Below, piece after piece: positions 15,274-23,660 of a stretch of 64,000 nucleotides of DNA (position 1 is its first letter; the number at the start of each line of letters is the position of its first letter). Made by a program: the position numbers and the translations under genes. The stretch lies in contig NZ_BKCG01000001.1 of assembly GCF_008974325.1 (NCBI RefSeq), positions 62,001 through 126,000 on the forward strand, given 5' to 3'. The DNA is from Patiriisocius marinus (GTDB lineage Bacteria; Bacteroidota; Bacteroidia; Flavobacteriales; Flavobacteriaceae). The notes under the pieces are model-generated. The model made no database searches, had not been told where the DNA came from, and saw only the letters and a program-made list of their open reading frames with translations.

Positions 15274-17229
15274 ATGGAACACAACAGCACTTTTCCTATA
15301 AAAAACAACGAACTCGAAGCACTCCGTGACGAAGCTTCCTCTTACTTAAAAGGAGTTCAATGGGAACAAGGAGGCAAAGCGCAACGCCGTGATAAGGATC
15401 AAAAAGACTCCTCTATCCTACTCTATTTGTCTAAAGCTAATGGTTCTGGAACTACAGATATCACTTCGGTTTCTAAAACAATTTTAGGTCTCAAAAAACG
15501 ATTATTGCCAGATAGTGTTGCTATCCCACTTCGCTTAAACCAAAGTCTACTTGCTTTACAAGAAGGGCTAACAATGGGAATTTGGTTAAAAGATTCGTAT
15601 TATGATAGCTCAGGACTTTCTGGATTAAATGAACGCAAATCGAGCCTAGATGTTGAGCAACGCCGTGAATATGAATCTAAACAACAAACAGCCACAGCTT
15701 ATATGCTTTTTGGTATTGCTACACGCGCATTGTTTGATTTACTACCTGCTGCCTCAGACGACTTATCAGTAATGAAAAACAAGTTTGCTGGTATTCCTGA
15801 ATTGTCATTGATGTCGCCACTTAAAGGTGTTTCTTGCCTGTTATACTATTACGATAAATACTTAGGTCACCCAGAAATCATTACAAATGACGAAGATGTA
15901 ATTAACTTTACCGTTGTTTATTTTGAAGCTATTATAGCCGAAATTTTAATGCGTGTAGGCTCGCTAGAGTATATTGAAACTATCACTGACCGAACCTATA
16001 AACTTGAAAAAAGCAACTATGCCATTTCAGGTTGGGAATATGCTCAAGAAGGAATGGCTGCAAGTGTTGAATTCAATAAAATTGAATTTGAACAAATTGT
16101 AGGAAACCGAGATGCTAAACACTTTGCAAGAAGATTGACAGAGCGAATGTTGAGTTATGATTTTACTGCAAAGAAAAATCCTTTTCAAGAACTAGGAGGT
16201 TTTATGCCCGTATTTATGGGTTATGGAATTCCAGGAACTGGAAAAAGTATGTTGATCGCCGCCATTGCAACTAAACTTAAAAAACATAGTGAGGAATTAG
16301 AAATTCCGTTTTTATTCCATCCTTTACCTGATACCTTGATTTCGACATTTCAAGGAGGATCTGCAGAAAAGATGGTGCAATGGATGAAACCATTGAGTGA
16401 TCCAACACGACTTATATTTGCACCTATTGACGATGCTGAAAACAACTTACAAGAACGTACCGCCCAAGGCGTTTCGGCTGGAGTAAAGGAAGTGATTGGT
16501 GTGTTTTTACGTTATACAGAAGGTGCTTACGCCATTAATTACGGTAATAGTAGCATAGGGTTATTTACCAACTTACCCGAAATGCTAGACAAGGCTGTGA
16601 TTAATCGTGTGCAAGGGCGTTTTAAAATTGACGGAGCACGATCAATTCCAGATTTTATAGATCAAGATTATATCTGGTGGCGCAAGTTTGAAAAAACAAT
16701 GCCCGATTTTGTAAAAATGCAAAACCCGAAAGATTACCAGTTTCTATCTGCACAAGGATTAGCTAAAAATTTAGGCGAAATATTAAATGTCTCAGATAAG
16801 CCAACCGAACAAAAAGTACTAGAAATTTATCAAAAAACAGAAGACACTTATAATACGAACGAGCATCTATTCTATGCTGAATTGTATAAAAATATACAAG
16901 CACAGTTTCCTTTTTTCTCTTCAAGAGATATAAGAAACATTCAAAGTGCCATTAGTTTACGATTGACAGATTTTGATTTACCAACAGATTGGTTTGAAGA
17001 CCCAATGCGTTATTTCAAAAAAGATTATGACACAAAGTATGGGATGCTACAAGAGTTAATGAAATCTAATATGAAAGGATTAAACTTTAGTGATATCCGT
17101 AGGCAAGAAGTTGTTCGTTATTTAGATAACGTAGCCACTATTGCTGATACTGATTTTAAACGTAAAGTTGAAGGACGTATTCATGACATGGAAGTACAAC
17201 AAGCAGCAAGAAAACGATTTGAAGATTAA
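15274..17229 (+). CDS. AAA+ ATPase with large N-terminal domain
   Basis: This soluble protein has 651 aa. The first ~290 residues are a helical domain I do not recognise. The AAA+ module follows. Walker A is GYGIPGTGKS (316-325), Walker B is the IFAPIDDAEN stretch (Asp pair at 386-387), the sensor-1 region is GLFTNLPEML, and NRVQGRF has the Arg expected of an arginine finger. The lid and a ~120-residue helical tail complete it. The order and the NLPEMLDKAVINR segment fit classic AAA remodelling ATPases (the group of FtsH, katanin and Vps4) rather than MoxR, but I cannot name the subfamily. It sits in the centre of the same-strand cluster and is its likely motor, acting as a ring on a partner encoded nearby. 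Confidence 0.85.
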   Translation: MEHNSTFPIKNNELEALRDEASSYLKGVQWEQGGKAQRRDKDQKDSSILLYLSKANGSGTTDITSVSKTILGLKKRLLPDSVAIPLRLNQSLLALQEGLTMGIWLKDSYYDSSGLSGLNERKSSLDVEQRREYESKQQTATAYMLFGIATRALFDLLPAASDDLSVMKNKFAGIPELSLMSPLKGVSCLLYYYDKYLGHPEIITNDEDVINFTVVYFEAIIAEILMRVGSLEYIETITDRTYKLEKSNYAISGWEYAQEGMAASVEFNKIEFEQIVGNRDAKHFARRLTERMLSYDFTAKKNPFQELGGFMPVFMGYGIPGTGKSMLIAAIATKLKKHSEELEIPFLFHPLPDTLISTFQGGSAEKMVQWMKPLSDPTRLIFAPIDDAENNLQERTAQGVSAGVKEVIGVFLRYTEGAYAINYGNSSIGLFTNLPEMLDKAVINRVQGRFKIDGARSIPDFIDQDYIWWRKFEKTMPDFVKMQNPKDYQFLSAQGLAKNLGEILNVSDKPTEQKVLEIYQKTEDTYNTNEHLFYAELYKNIQAQFPFFSSRDIRNIQSAISLRLTDFDLPTDWFEDPMRYFKKDYDTKYGMLQELMKSNMKGLNFSDIRRQEVVRYLDNVATIADTDFKRKVEGRIHDMEVQQAARKRFED

Positions 17230-17278
17230 TAATTCGAGTTTGTAAATTATTAAACTAAAAACAACAAAAATAACCTTA

Positions 17279-17292
17279 CCCACTATAGTGGG
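17279..17292. promoter_or_regulatory. Perfect 14-bp palindrome before the start of the next cluster gene
   Basis: CCCACTATAGTGGG is fully palindromic and GC-richer than its surroundings. It ends 8 nt before ATG 17301. As RNA it could form a five-bp GC-rich hairpin covering the ribosome landing site; as DNA it could bind a dimeric regulator. It lies between the AAA+ gene and the next cluster gene. Confidence 0.4.
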
Positions 17293-17300
17293 CAGTATCT

Positions 17301-18542
17301 ATGATAAAATTAAAAGCAGCAAAATTATTTGGTAATGGACTCGTTCCACTTTCTGGATCCTTAGCAAAGCGTTATAATGAATGCTTAGCGATGCTAGGTG
17401 TGAAACCCACTGGTTTATCTCACTTTTCAGTGGATGCTATGGGATGGAGCCCCGAAATTGCAGAGGAAAAAGAAGAAAATTATTACCTTAACATTGGTGA
17501 TGCAAATCCTAATGCAATTATAATTTCGCCAGCTCAAAAAGGGAAACCTGTTTTTATGCCCTCGCATAGTTTTGATCGCGATTTAATGCACGCTATTTTC
17601 ACTGCATATAGCAAACAGATAAGAGATATTACAAAAGACGCTGCTATTGTTGTTCACTTAGACCAACACGTTGATGCCTTTTATGAACCCTTTGATTTAC
17701 TGAAATACAAAAACATTACCGTTAGTTTTAGCTTACTACATAAATTAGAAGAACAGCAAAAAGAACAACAACGATTAATTGCAACATTCGAAAAAGGAAA
17801 CAATTTTATCGATAGAGAATTGCACAACAAATTATTAAAATCGGCTAAAGAGTTTGGAGATTTAAGATTTCGGAAATTAGACTTGGAAAATCTATCCTTA
17901 GAAGTTAGCTCGTTTTATACTCGTGCCTTTGGTGGAGTATTTCTATTACGTGATTTTATTAAACCTATAATGATTTTTGAAAATCTAGAAGTTTTCAAAA
18001 AGGCGATTAAAGATACAGATCACGACGTTATGCTTTTCCATAAGGATCACGACGAATTGATGGACGTACTTAGAGATCATATTATTGCAGAACTAGATTT
18101 AAAAAGTGCTGTAAATTCACCAAACTATCAACGAATAAAAACGCATATTTTTAGTGAAGCAATTGTTGACAACGAACACCCAATTAATGAGATTTTTGAA
18201 AATCAATTTCTCTTTAAAAAATACTTAAACGAACTTGATCTCGACACCAGAAAAAAATTAATGGGTGTTGAGCTATATTTAGAGAAACTAGCATTAAGCA
18301 ATCAAACAAAAATGGAAGACATTGTGGATGAACGATATTCAAAATCGCTACACAAACCACATACCTCTTTAGAAATTGAACATCAGGAACTCATTTGGAA
18401 ATTACTCACTAAAATTACCCCTGTCGACCCATTACATTTATATTGGTATGATAAAGAGAAATTTTATGAAGAATATAAAAAATGGAAACCTGGTTATCAA
18501 GATTGGGTCATTGATACTATTTCAAAAGCAATCTCCCATTAA
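17301..18542 (+). CDS. Unrecognised soluble protein of the AAA+ cluster, possibly DUF6638
   Basis: This 413-aa cytoplasmic protein has no membrane segment. It opens with KLKAAKLFGNGLVPLSGSLAKRYNECL, then NYYLNIGDANPNAIIISPAQKGKPVFMPSHSFDR, and contains many conserved-looking aromatic and acidic positions. I have a vague memory of this pattern as DUF6638, but that is low certainty. The C-terminal half is helical and ends WKPGYQDWVIDTISKAI. It lies 71 bp after the AAA+ gene with a perfect palindrome just before its start. Its role, presumably in the same complex or pathway as the ATPase, is inferred only from position. Confidence 0.7.
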   Translation: MIKLKAAKLFGNGLVPLSGSLAKRYNECLAMLGVKPTGLSHFSVDAMGWSPEIAEEKEENYYLNIGDANPNAIIISPAQKGKPVFMPSHSFDRDLMHAIFTAYSKQIRDITKDAAIVVHLDQHVDAFYEPFDLLKYKNITVSFSLLHKLEEQQKEQQRLIATFEKGNNFIDRELHNKLLKSAKEFGDLRFRKLDLENLSLEVSSFYTRAFGGVFLLRDFIKPIMIFENLEVFKKAIKDTDHDVMLFHKDHDELMDVLRDHIIAELDLKSAVNSPNYQRIKTHIFSEAIVDNEHPINEIFENQFLFKKYLNELDLDTRKKLMGVELYLEKLALSNQTKMEDIVDERYSKSLHKPHTSLEIEHQELIWKLLTKITPVDPLHLYWYDKEKFYEEYKKWKPGYQDWVIDTISKAISH

Positions 18543-18607
18543 TAGATTGTAACAATAATAAGGCTTTAGCAACTAATAGACACTAAAAGTCTAAACTCCA
18601 ATAAATT

Positions 18608-19132
18608 ATGACACTAGAAATTATTGTATTTGTACTCGCTATCCTTTTTGGAATGATTTTATACTGGAGTGAATCTAAAAGTAACCGTGTTTATCGATGG
18701 ATCAACCACCTTACACATAATGAGGACATTCAAATGAAGGCTGACAATAGAAAAGGGTTTTTCCACTTGCAACCTTTTATTTGGCGACTAGTTTATTTAA
18801 CATTATTATTTGTTGTGGTAGGAGCTGTTGTTAGTTTCGCAACACCAATAAACGCTTTTTACATTCAATACTTCGTTTCGGCAATTGTGGGGACATTAAT
18901 AGGAACTTATTTAGCTGGACTTATTGTTTTTGTTTCAGAAAAAACAAAGAAAGAAGCCTTGGTTGAAGCTTACGAAAAAGGAAAGGAAAGTGTTGAAGAT
19001 TTAGTGGAAGATGTAAAAGATAGGTTTGAACCAGAGGTAATTGAAACTAAACAACCTTCCCAAAAGAATATTTCCGAAGCTCCTAAAAAAAGCGCTAGAG
19101 ATCGCTTTAAGGATAAAGGAATGATAAAGTAA
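18608..19132 (+). CDS. Membrane protein of the AAA+ cluster
   Basis: This 174-aa protein has three hydrophobic stretches: residues 2-19, 58-79 and 83-110. A hydrophilic, acidic C-terminal tail (about 115-174) contains KKEALVEAYEKGKESVEDLVEDVKDRFEPEV and ends with basic DRFKDKGMIK. The layout suggests a small inner-membrane anchor with a cytoplasmic tail that could dock a soluble partner such as the coiled-coil protein at 11360 or the ATPase. No family is recognised. It lies 65 bp after its upstream neighbour and 78 bp before the next gene on the same strand. Confidence 0.7.
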   Translation: MTLEIIVFVLAILFGMILYWSESKSNRVYRWINHLTHNEDIQMKADNRKGFFHLQPFIWRLVYLTLLFVVVGAVVSFATPINAFYIQYFVSAIVGTLIGTYLAGLIVFVSEKTKKEALVEAYEKGKESVEDLVEDVKDRFEPEVIETKQPSQKNISEAPKKSARDRFKDKGMIK

Positions 19133-19210
19133 GTATTGATTAACGATTGAGGATTGTTGGTATTTATTTTTAAAATTTCGACAACAAACTACAAACTATA
19201 AACTCAAAAG

Positions 19211-20926
19211 ATGAAAGCATACTGGCAAAAAGGAGGCAAACAAAAACGAATCGTTATTATTGGCGCAATCGTAATATTGCTTTTATTGTTTTTTTTAAGA
19301 GATGACTATCAACCAGCATTATTGTTTCTTAGAAAATACATTTTCATATTAATATTGAGTGGGCTATTCCTTTGGTTTATATTGCGAAAATTTAGAGCCA
19401 CAGCAGCCACAGGAAAACGTGTTTTTATTCTGTTAGGTATTGTATTATTTTTTGGCGTAGGATGGTTTATAGGATGGAAAAATGACATGTATGCGTACAT
19501 GCAAACTTATAATGTATTCAATAATCTTGACCTTGTTGAAATTGACGAATTACCTTTAACCCAAAACGAACGTATACAGCCATACAATAACATTGTAACA
19601 ATGGCCTACGAATCTATTGGCGAGACACAAGAAGTGTCGCCACCGCAGCTTGTAAGAGTTGACAGTACTAATCAATGGACTATGGCAGTACAACCCGCAA
19701 AGGAATATTCGTGGCAGCGTATGAGTGATAATACCGAAGAGATTTTCGCGGTTGCAAGTACTTCGCCATTTCCGCGATTTGCAGATGCGAATAGAATACC
19801 GGTAACATTTGCTATAGGAGAATCGCTTGCGTTTAGCCGAAATACCTACAACGCCGTAGTACAGCGCTTTAATTTTTTACAATTGTTTACGCTAGAACCT
19901 AGTGAGGTTTTCTATATGAAAGATGACAGCGGAAAATGGGTGCAAGTGGTAAGTCTTATAAAATGGAAAGGCTTCTTTTTCCCTTATCCGTCATACGGTG
20001 GAGTTATGATTATTGAACCTGGAGAACACGATACAAGTGATTATATTGAACGAATCACCATAGGAAAAGGAACTTATGTTTCGCCTGAAGAGACACAGAA
20101 ACATCCATTTTTAACTAGACAAAATACACTTGCCGAAAGTGTATCGAGATTGCAAGCAGAATCATTACAATTTCTTGGTGGGTTTACAGACCCATTACCT
20201 TGGAATATGGAAACGGCTGTAAAAATTCCAGATTTAAAAGACGATGAAAATCAGCAACCATTTGTAACCGATTTCAATTTTAGCGGAATGACGACAGATG
20301 CCTTTAGTGGCTTGTATCATTGGTTTGGTCTTGAACCAATAGGGGAAGAAAGAACTAGCTTATCATTTAGCGTATTGATTCCTGCAGATGGAACTGATAA
20401 ACTTTATTATTATAATCACGGAGCTAAAAAAGAAGGACTTGCAGGAGTTAGTGCAATGCCTTTAAAAGTAATTGAATCTAAAAAAGAATACGATTGGTCT
20501 GTTAATAAACCTGTAGAATTTAGACCTTTTATCAAAGAAATTGCTGGCAGAAAAAGGCTTTTTGTAATTAGTACTATTGCAGCAAAACGTGATGACAGTA
20601 AAAAGTTTGATGGTGCAGCAACCCCAGATTTAGCTTTAGTGGACACGGAATATCGCGATGTAATTTGGGTAGATGCAAAACACCCATCTCAATGGGAAAC
20701 TCAAATATTAGCGCAGATGGGCGAAACATGGCAAACAAGTGAAAACTTAACAAATGAACAGTTATACCCTACTCGAAAAGATATTGATGTAGCTACTGAC
20801 TCTATTGCAATTTCAAATGAAATTATTGAAACAATTAGTGTAAACAAACGAGATTCGATTAAGAATATAAATCGCCGTGATTCATTAAGAGCAGCTGCTC
20901 AAAGAGTACTAGATAGTTTGAATTAA
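19211..20926 (+). CDS. Large membrane-anchored protein closing the AAA+ cluster
   Basis: This 571-aa protein has three N-terminal membrane helices (about 13-30, 36-54 and 66-88), then a domain of about 480 residues. That domain is rich in beta-type segments (NQWTMAVQPAKEYSWQRM; WVQVVSLIKWKGFFFPYPSYGG) and ends in a charged helix with DSIKNINRRDSLRAAAQ. With three helices the large domain probably lies on the periplasmic side when the N-terminus is in the cytoplasm. No motif or family is recognised. It is the last gene of the same-strand run and is convergent with the porin gene (21 bp between stops). It could link the cytoplasmic ATPase part of the system to the envelope. Confidence 0.75.
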   Translation: MKAYWQKGGKQKRIVIIGAIVILLLLFFLRDDYQPALLFLRKYIFILILSGLFLWFILRKFRATAATGKRVFILLGIVLFFGVGWFIGWKNDMYAYMQTYNVFNNLDLVEIDELPLTQNERIQPYNNIVTMAYESIGETQEVSPPQLVRVDSTNQWTMAVQPAKEYSWQRMSDNTEEIFAVASTSPFPRFADANRIPVTFAIGESLAFSRNTYNAVVQRFNFLQLFTLEPSEVFYMKDDSGKWVQVVSLIKWKGFFFPYPSYGGVMIIEPGEHDTSDYIERITIGKGTYVSPEETQKHPFLTRQNTLAESVSRLQAESLQFLGGFTDPLPWNMETAVKIPDLKDDENQQPFVTDFNFSGMTTDAFSGLYHWFGLEPIGEERTSLSFSVLIPADGTDKLYYYNHGAKKEGLAGVSAMPLKVIESKKEYDWSVNKPVEFRPFIKEIAGRKRLFVISTIAAKRDDSKKFDGAATPDLALVDTEYRDVIWVDAKHPSQWETQILAQMGETWQTSENLTNEQLYPTRKDIDVATDSIAISNEIIETISVNKRDSIKNINRRDSLRAAAQRVLDSLN

Positions 20927-20947
20927 GAAGACTGAATTACACTTAAT

Positions 20948-22861
20948 TTATAAAAAGAAATCCCAAACTAAGCCAAATCTAAAAGTTGAGTCTCTGTATG
21001 GATATCCAGGAGCAGAAAAATAATTATTACTACTATTAAACATTGAATTGAAATTCTCCCAAGTAAAGTAGATTCGTGTTTGTCTAATTTTAGCATTGAA
21101 AAATAAATCTACCAAAGGAAAACCACCTAGCTCCTGTTCGTTTTGAACATAAAACTCTGCTAGAACGGGATCATAGGCATTCATATTATATTTAGTAAAA
21201 TACTTAAATGTTGCCCCTGTTTCTAAATACAAAGCTTTTTTAAACCACTCGTCTTGGTAAAATAATGATTGTCTTGTTGTAAATTCTGGGACATTAAAAA
21301 CATCATTCCCTCCTACTACATTTTGATACATAACTGTATTTGCAAGAGCAAAAGTTCTCCATTTAAATGTACGTTCTGCTTTTATTTTTAAGTAATCTAC
21401 ACGTTCGGTAGCTTGTTGTGGCGTGGGTGTAGAATCGTTTGCTTGGATTGCGAAATACGTGTAATCATCAACACCCGTATAGCTCACAGAAACATTAGCT
21501 AGTTTGTTTGATTGTAAATCAAACCTAAGCTCTTGTGTTTTCACATTATTAAATTCGTTTTTCCAATTATAGTTAATATAGTCGTTCTGATATAATAGAA
21601 AATTAAAATTTGGTGCAGCAGAGTGAATATGGAGGGAGGCTTTCCCCATTAAATCTTCATTAAGTTTATAGCCAGCAGAAGCTTCTATATAATTCCCATC
21701 AAACTCGCCCGAAATATTAATGGCAGCTTTTCCATTTAATTCAAAACCGCGATATTTTTTTTGGTAAGCTGCTCCAGCTTCTAAAATAGACCCTTTAATT
21801 CTGTTTGGTATTCTCCCAGAGTCTAATTCTAGGACCGTGTTATAGCCGTAATTAAAATCTGTGTATCCTGTAAAAACAGTCATATTTCCGAAGAGCGAAT
21901 GATTTGCACTTGCATACACCTTCGCATTAAAATCTTCAAGCTTGGTTGTAGAAAGTAGATTAGTTGCTTCAAATGATTCCCCATAAGGGCTGTAAGCAGT
22001 TAACTGGCGATATTCAAAAAATCGATCTTCGTACGATAGAATGTTTCCTAGTTTTATAGAAAGTGCATCTGTACTATCCTTTCTTTGTATAAGTTCATAT
22101 TCTTGTTCTCCATAGAAACGGATACCTTCTAATTTGTTTTCAGCATCTTCAAAGTTTACATCTAATCGACCCCTATCACTAAATTCGCTATCATCATTAA
22201 TAAAAAGTAGTAAAGAGTTATCTGTTAAACCTCCATTTTCTCTATTTAAAACGTCTTGAGCAGCAAAATGAGCTTTAATGTTATAACGGTTATTTTTAGT
22301 ATGATAATTTGTAGTAAAAACTAAGTTACCTGTACTTGTCAAGCTCTGTTGATAATTACCTAAAGAACGTAATCCTTTGTAATTGATAGAAAAATTAAAC
22401 TGGCGCGATGTGTTTACGGTAAAAAAAGCATCAAGCATTTGCCCTTGCCCAAAAGCACCTTTGTAAAATAATTCGGTAAGTGGCGTGGGAACATTATAGT
22501 AGTTAACATCTTCAATATGTTTATAATTAAAATGATGTGATTGTGCTGCGAATAACGGCTTTAGATTATTCTTTGATAAATCTACCGAAAGTGAATTATA
22601 AGTCTGCCCTGCATTTGCAAAAGGGAGTAATTCAAAATCGTCTTTTCGCAAATAATTAAACTTGTATAATTTTTTAATATTGAGTGTAGTGTCTACATAG
22701 GTAGTATCTCTTTCTGCAGAGATTATCAAATAATCGGTTATTGGTGGTTTCTCATTTTTTGGCGCTGACTTTGTACGCTCTGGTTTTGCACGTTCAGGTT
22801 TTTGTGCGAAAGCGCTTCCGAAGGAAGTAAGAACTATCAATAAAAATAAGCAGTGCTTCAT
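20948..22861 (-). CDS. Putative outer-membrane porin, Porin_10 type
   Basis: This 637-aa protein has a signal peptide (1-19, ending SAFAQ) and a short basic linker KPERAKPERTKSAPKNEKP. The rest has the alternating pattern of outer-membrane beta strands and ends FRFGLVWDFFL, with the C-terminal Phe-rich strand needed for BAM insertion. The segment PTPLTELFYKGAFGQGQMLDAFF and the following NINYKGLRSLGNYQ-type strands fit the Bacteroidota putative porin family PF14121 (recalled). Substrate unknown. A good -7 element lies 20 bp upstream. The gene is divergent from rnhB. Confidence 0.85.
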   Translation of the reverse strand: MKHCLFLLIVLTSFGSAFAQKPERAKPERTKSAPKNEKPPITDYLIISAERDTTYVDTTLNIKKLYKFNYLRKDDFELLPFANAGQTYNSLSVDLSKNNLKPLFAAQSHHFNYKHIEDVNYYNVPTPLTELFYKGAFGQGQMLDAFFTVNTSRQFNFSINYKGLRSLGNYQQSLTSTGNLVFTTNYHTKNNRYNIKAHFAAQDVLNRENGGLTDNSLLLFINDDSEFSDRGRLDVNFEDAENKLEGIRFYGEQEYELIQRKDSTDALSIKLGNILSYEDRFFEYRQLTAYSPYGESFEATNLLSTTKLEDFNAKVYASANHSLFGNMTVFTGYTDFNYGYNTVLELDSGRIPNRIKGSILEAGAAYQKKYRGFELNGKAAINISGEFDGNYIEASAGYKLNEDLMGKASLHIHSAAPNFNFLLYQNDYINYNWKNEFNNVKTQELRFDLQSNKLANVSVSYTGVDDYTYFAIQANDSTPTPQQATERVDYLKIKAERTFKWRTFALANTVMYQNVVGGNDVFNVPEFTTRQSLFYQDEWFKKALYLETGATFKYFTKYNMNAYDPVLAEFYVQNEQELGGFPLVDLFFNAKIRQTRIYFTWENFNSMFNSSNNYFSAPGYPYRDSTFRFGLVWDFFL

Positions 22862-22880
22862 AGTTTGTTAACGATAATGA

Positions 22881-22888
22881 CAAAGGTA
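22881..22888 (-). promoter_or_regulatory. -7 element of the porin gene
   Basis: On the minus strand it reads TACCTTTG, an exact match to TAnnTTTG. It starts 27 bp before the ATG at 22861, giving a leader of about 15 nt. Confidence 0.6.
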
Positions 22889-22977
22889 TATTTTTTTTGT
22901 CTCTTGCTTTACAGCGAAAATTTTAATATTTGCTAATATTATATTGTTCTAAATCAAAGACGACATTACATACACTA

Positions 22978-23577
22978 ATGCTTCAACTTAAAATACATAA
23001 CGAATTAATTGAATGTGGCACAGACGAAGCAGGTCGTGGTTGCCTCTCAGGACCAGTTACAGCTGGAGCCGTTATATTGCCAGACGATTTTTCACACCCT
23101 TGGCTAACAGACTCAAAACAGCTCACGCATAAAAAAAGAATGCAATTAAAACCCATTATTGAAGCAGAAGCAATTAGCTACGGTGTTGCACATGTAATGA
23201 TGGAGGAGATTGATAAAATTAATATTTTGAATGCTTCAATTTTAGGAATGCATAGAAGTATTGCGCAACTAACCCCGCAACCACAATTTATTGCTATTGA
23301 TGGAAATAGGTTTAAACCCTATGGAAATACGCCCTACGAAACCGTAGTAAAAGGTGACGGAAAGTTTTTACACATTGCAGCAGCTAGTATTCTTGCTAAA
23401 ACATATCGCGATATTTATATGGAAGAACTCGATGCTAAATATCCAGAATATGGTTGGAGACAAAATAAAGGCTACCCAACTAAAGTACATCGTGAAGCAA
23501 TTAAAAAATATGGCCCAACCCCTTTTCACAGAATGAGTTTTAGACTACTACCCGAACAATTAAAACTAGATGTTTAA
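22978..23577 (+). CDS. rnhB: Ribonuclease HII
   Basis: This 199-aa enzyme removes the RNA strand of RNA:DNA hybrids and misincorporated ribonucleotides. [23 protein letters not shown] (from about residue 11) holds the conserved Asp-Glu pair of the type 2 active site. [10 protein letters not shown] follows, and AIDGNRF and the [15 protein letters not shown] block supply the remaining acidic residues. The length is typical of bacterial RNase HII. ATG 22978 is chosen because the longer frame would start at TTG 22930 and add 16 residues before the conserved domain. It is followed after 83 bp by a same-strand lipoprotein gene with its own promoter. Confidence 0.95.
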   Translation: MLQLKIHNELIECGTDEAGRGCLSGPVTAGAVILPDDFSHPWLTDSKQLTHKKRMQLKPIIEAEAISYGVAHVMMEEIDKINILNASILGMHRSIAQLTPQPQFIAIDGNRFKPYGNTPYETVVKGDGKFLHIAAASILAKTYRDIYMEELDAKYPEYGWRQNKGYPTKVHREAIKKYGPTPFHRMSFRLLPEQLKLDV

Positions 23578-23648
23578 AGCATAAATTTTTGTTGAAAACA
23601 CGTCAATAAAGTATACGCAATTAGCAACCATTACATTATTTAAGCTAG

Positions 23649-23656
23649 TATTTTTG
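23649..23656 (+). promoter_or_regulatory. -7 element directly before a GTG start
   Basis: TATTTTTG matches TAnnTTTG exactly and lies 4 nt before the GTG at 23661. Transcription would start at about the first base of that codon, giving a leaderless mRNA. Confidence 0.5.
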
Positions 23657-23660
23657 TTTT

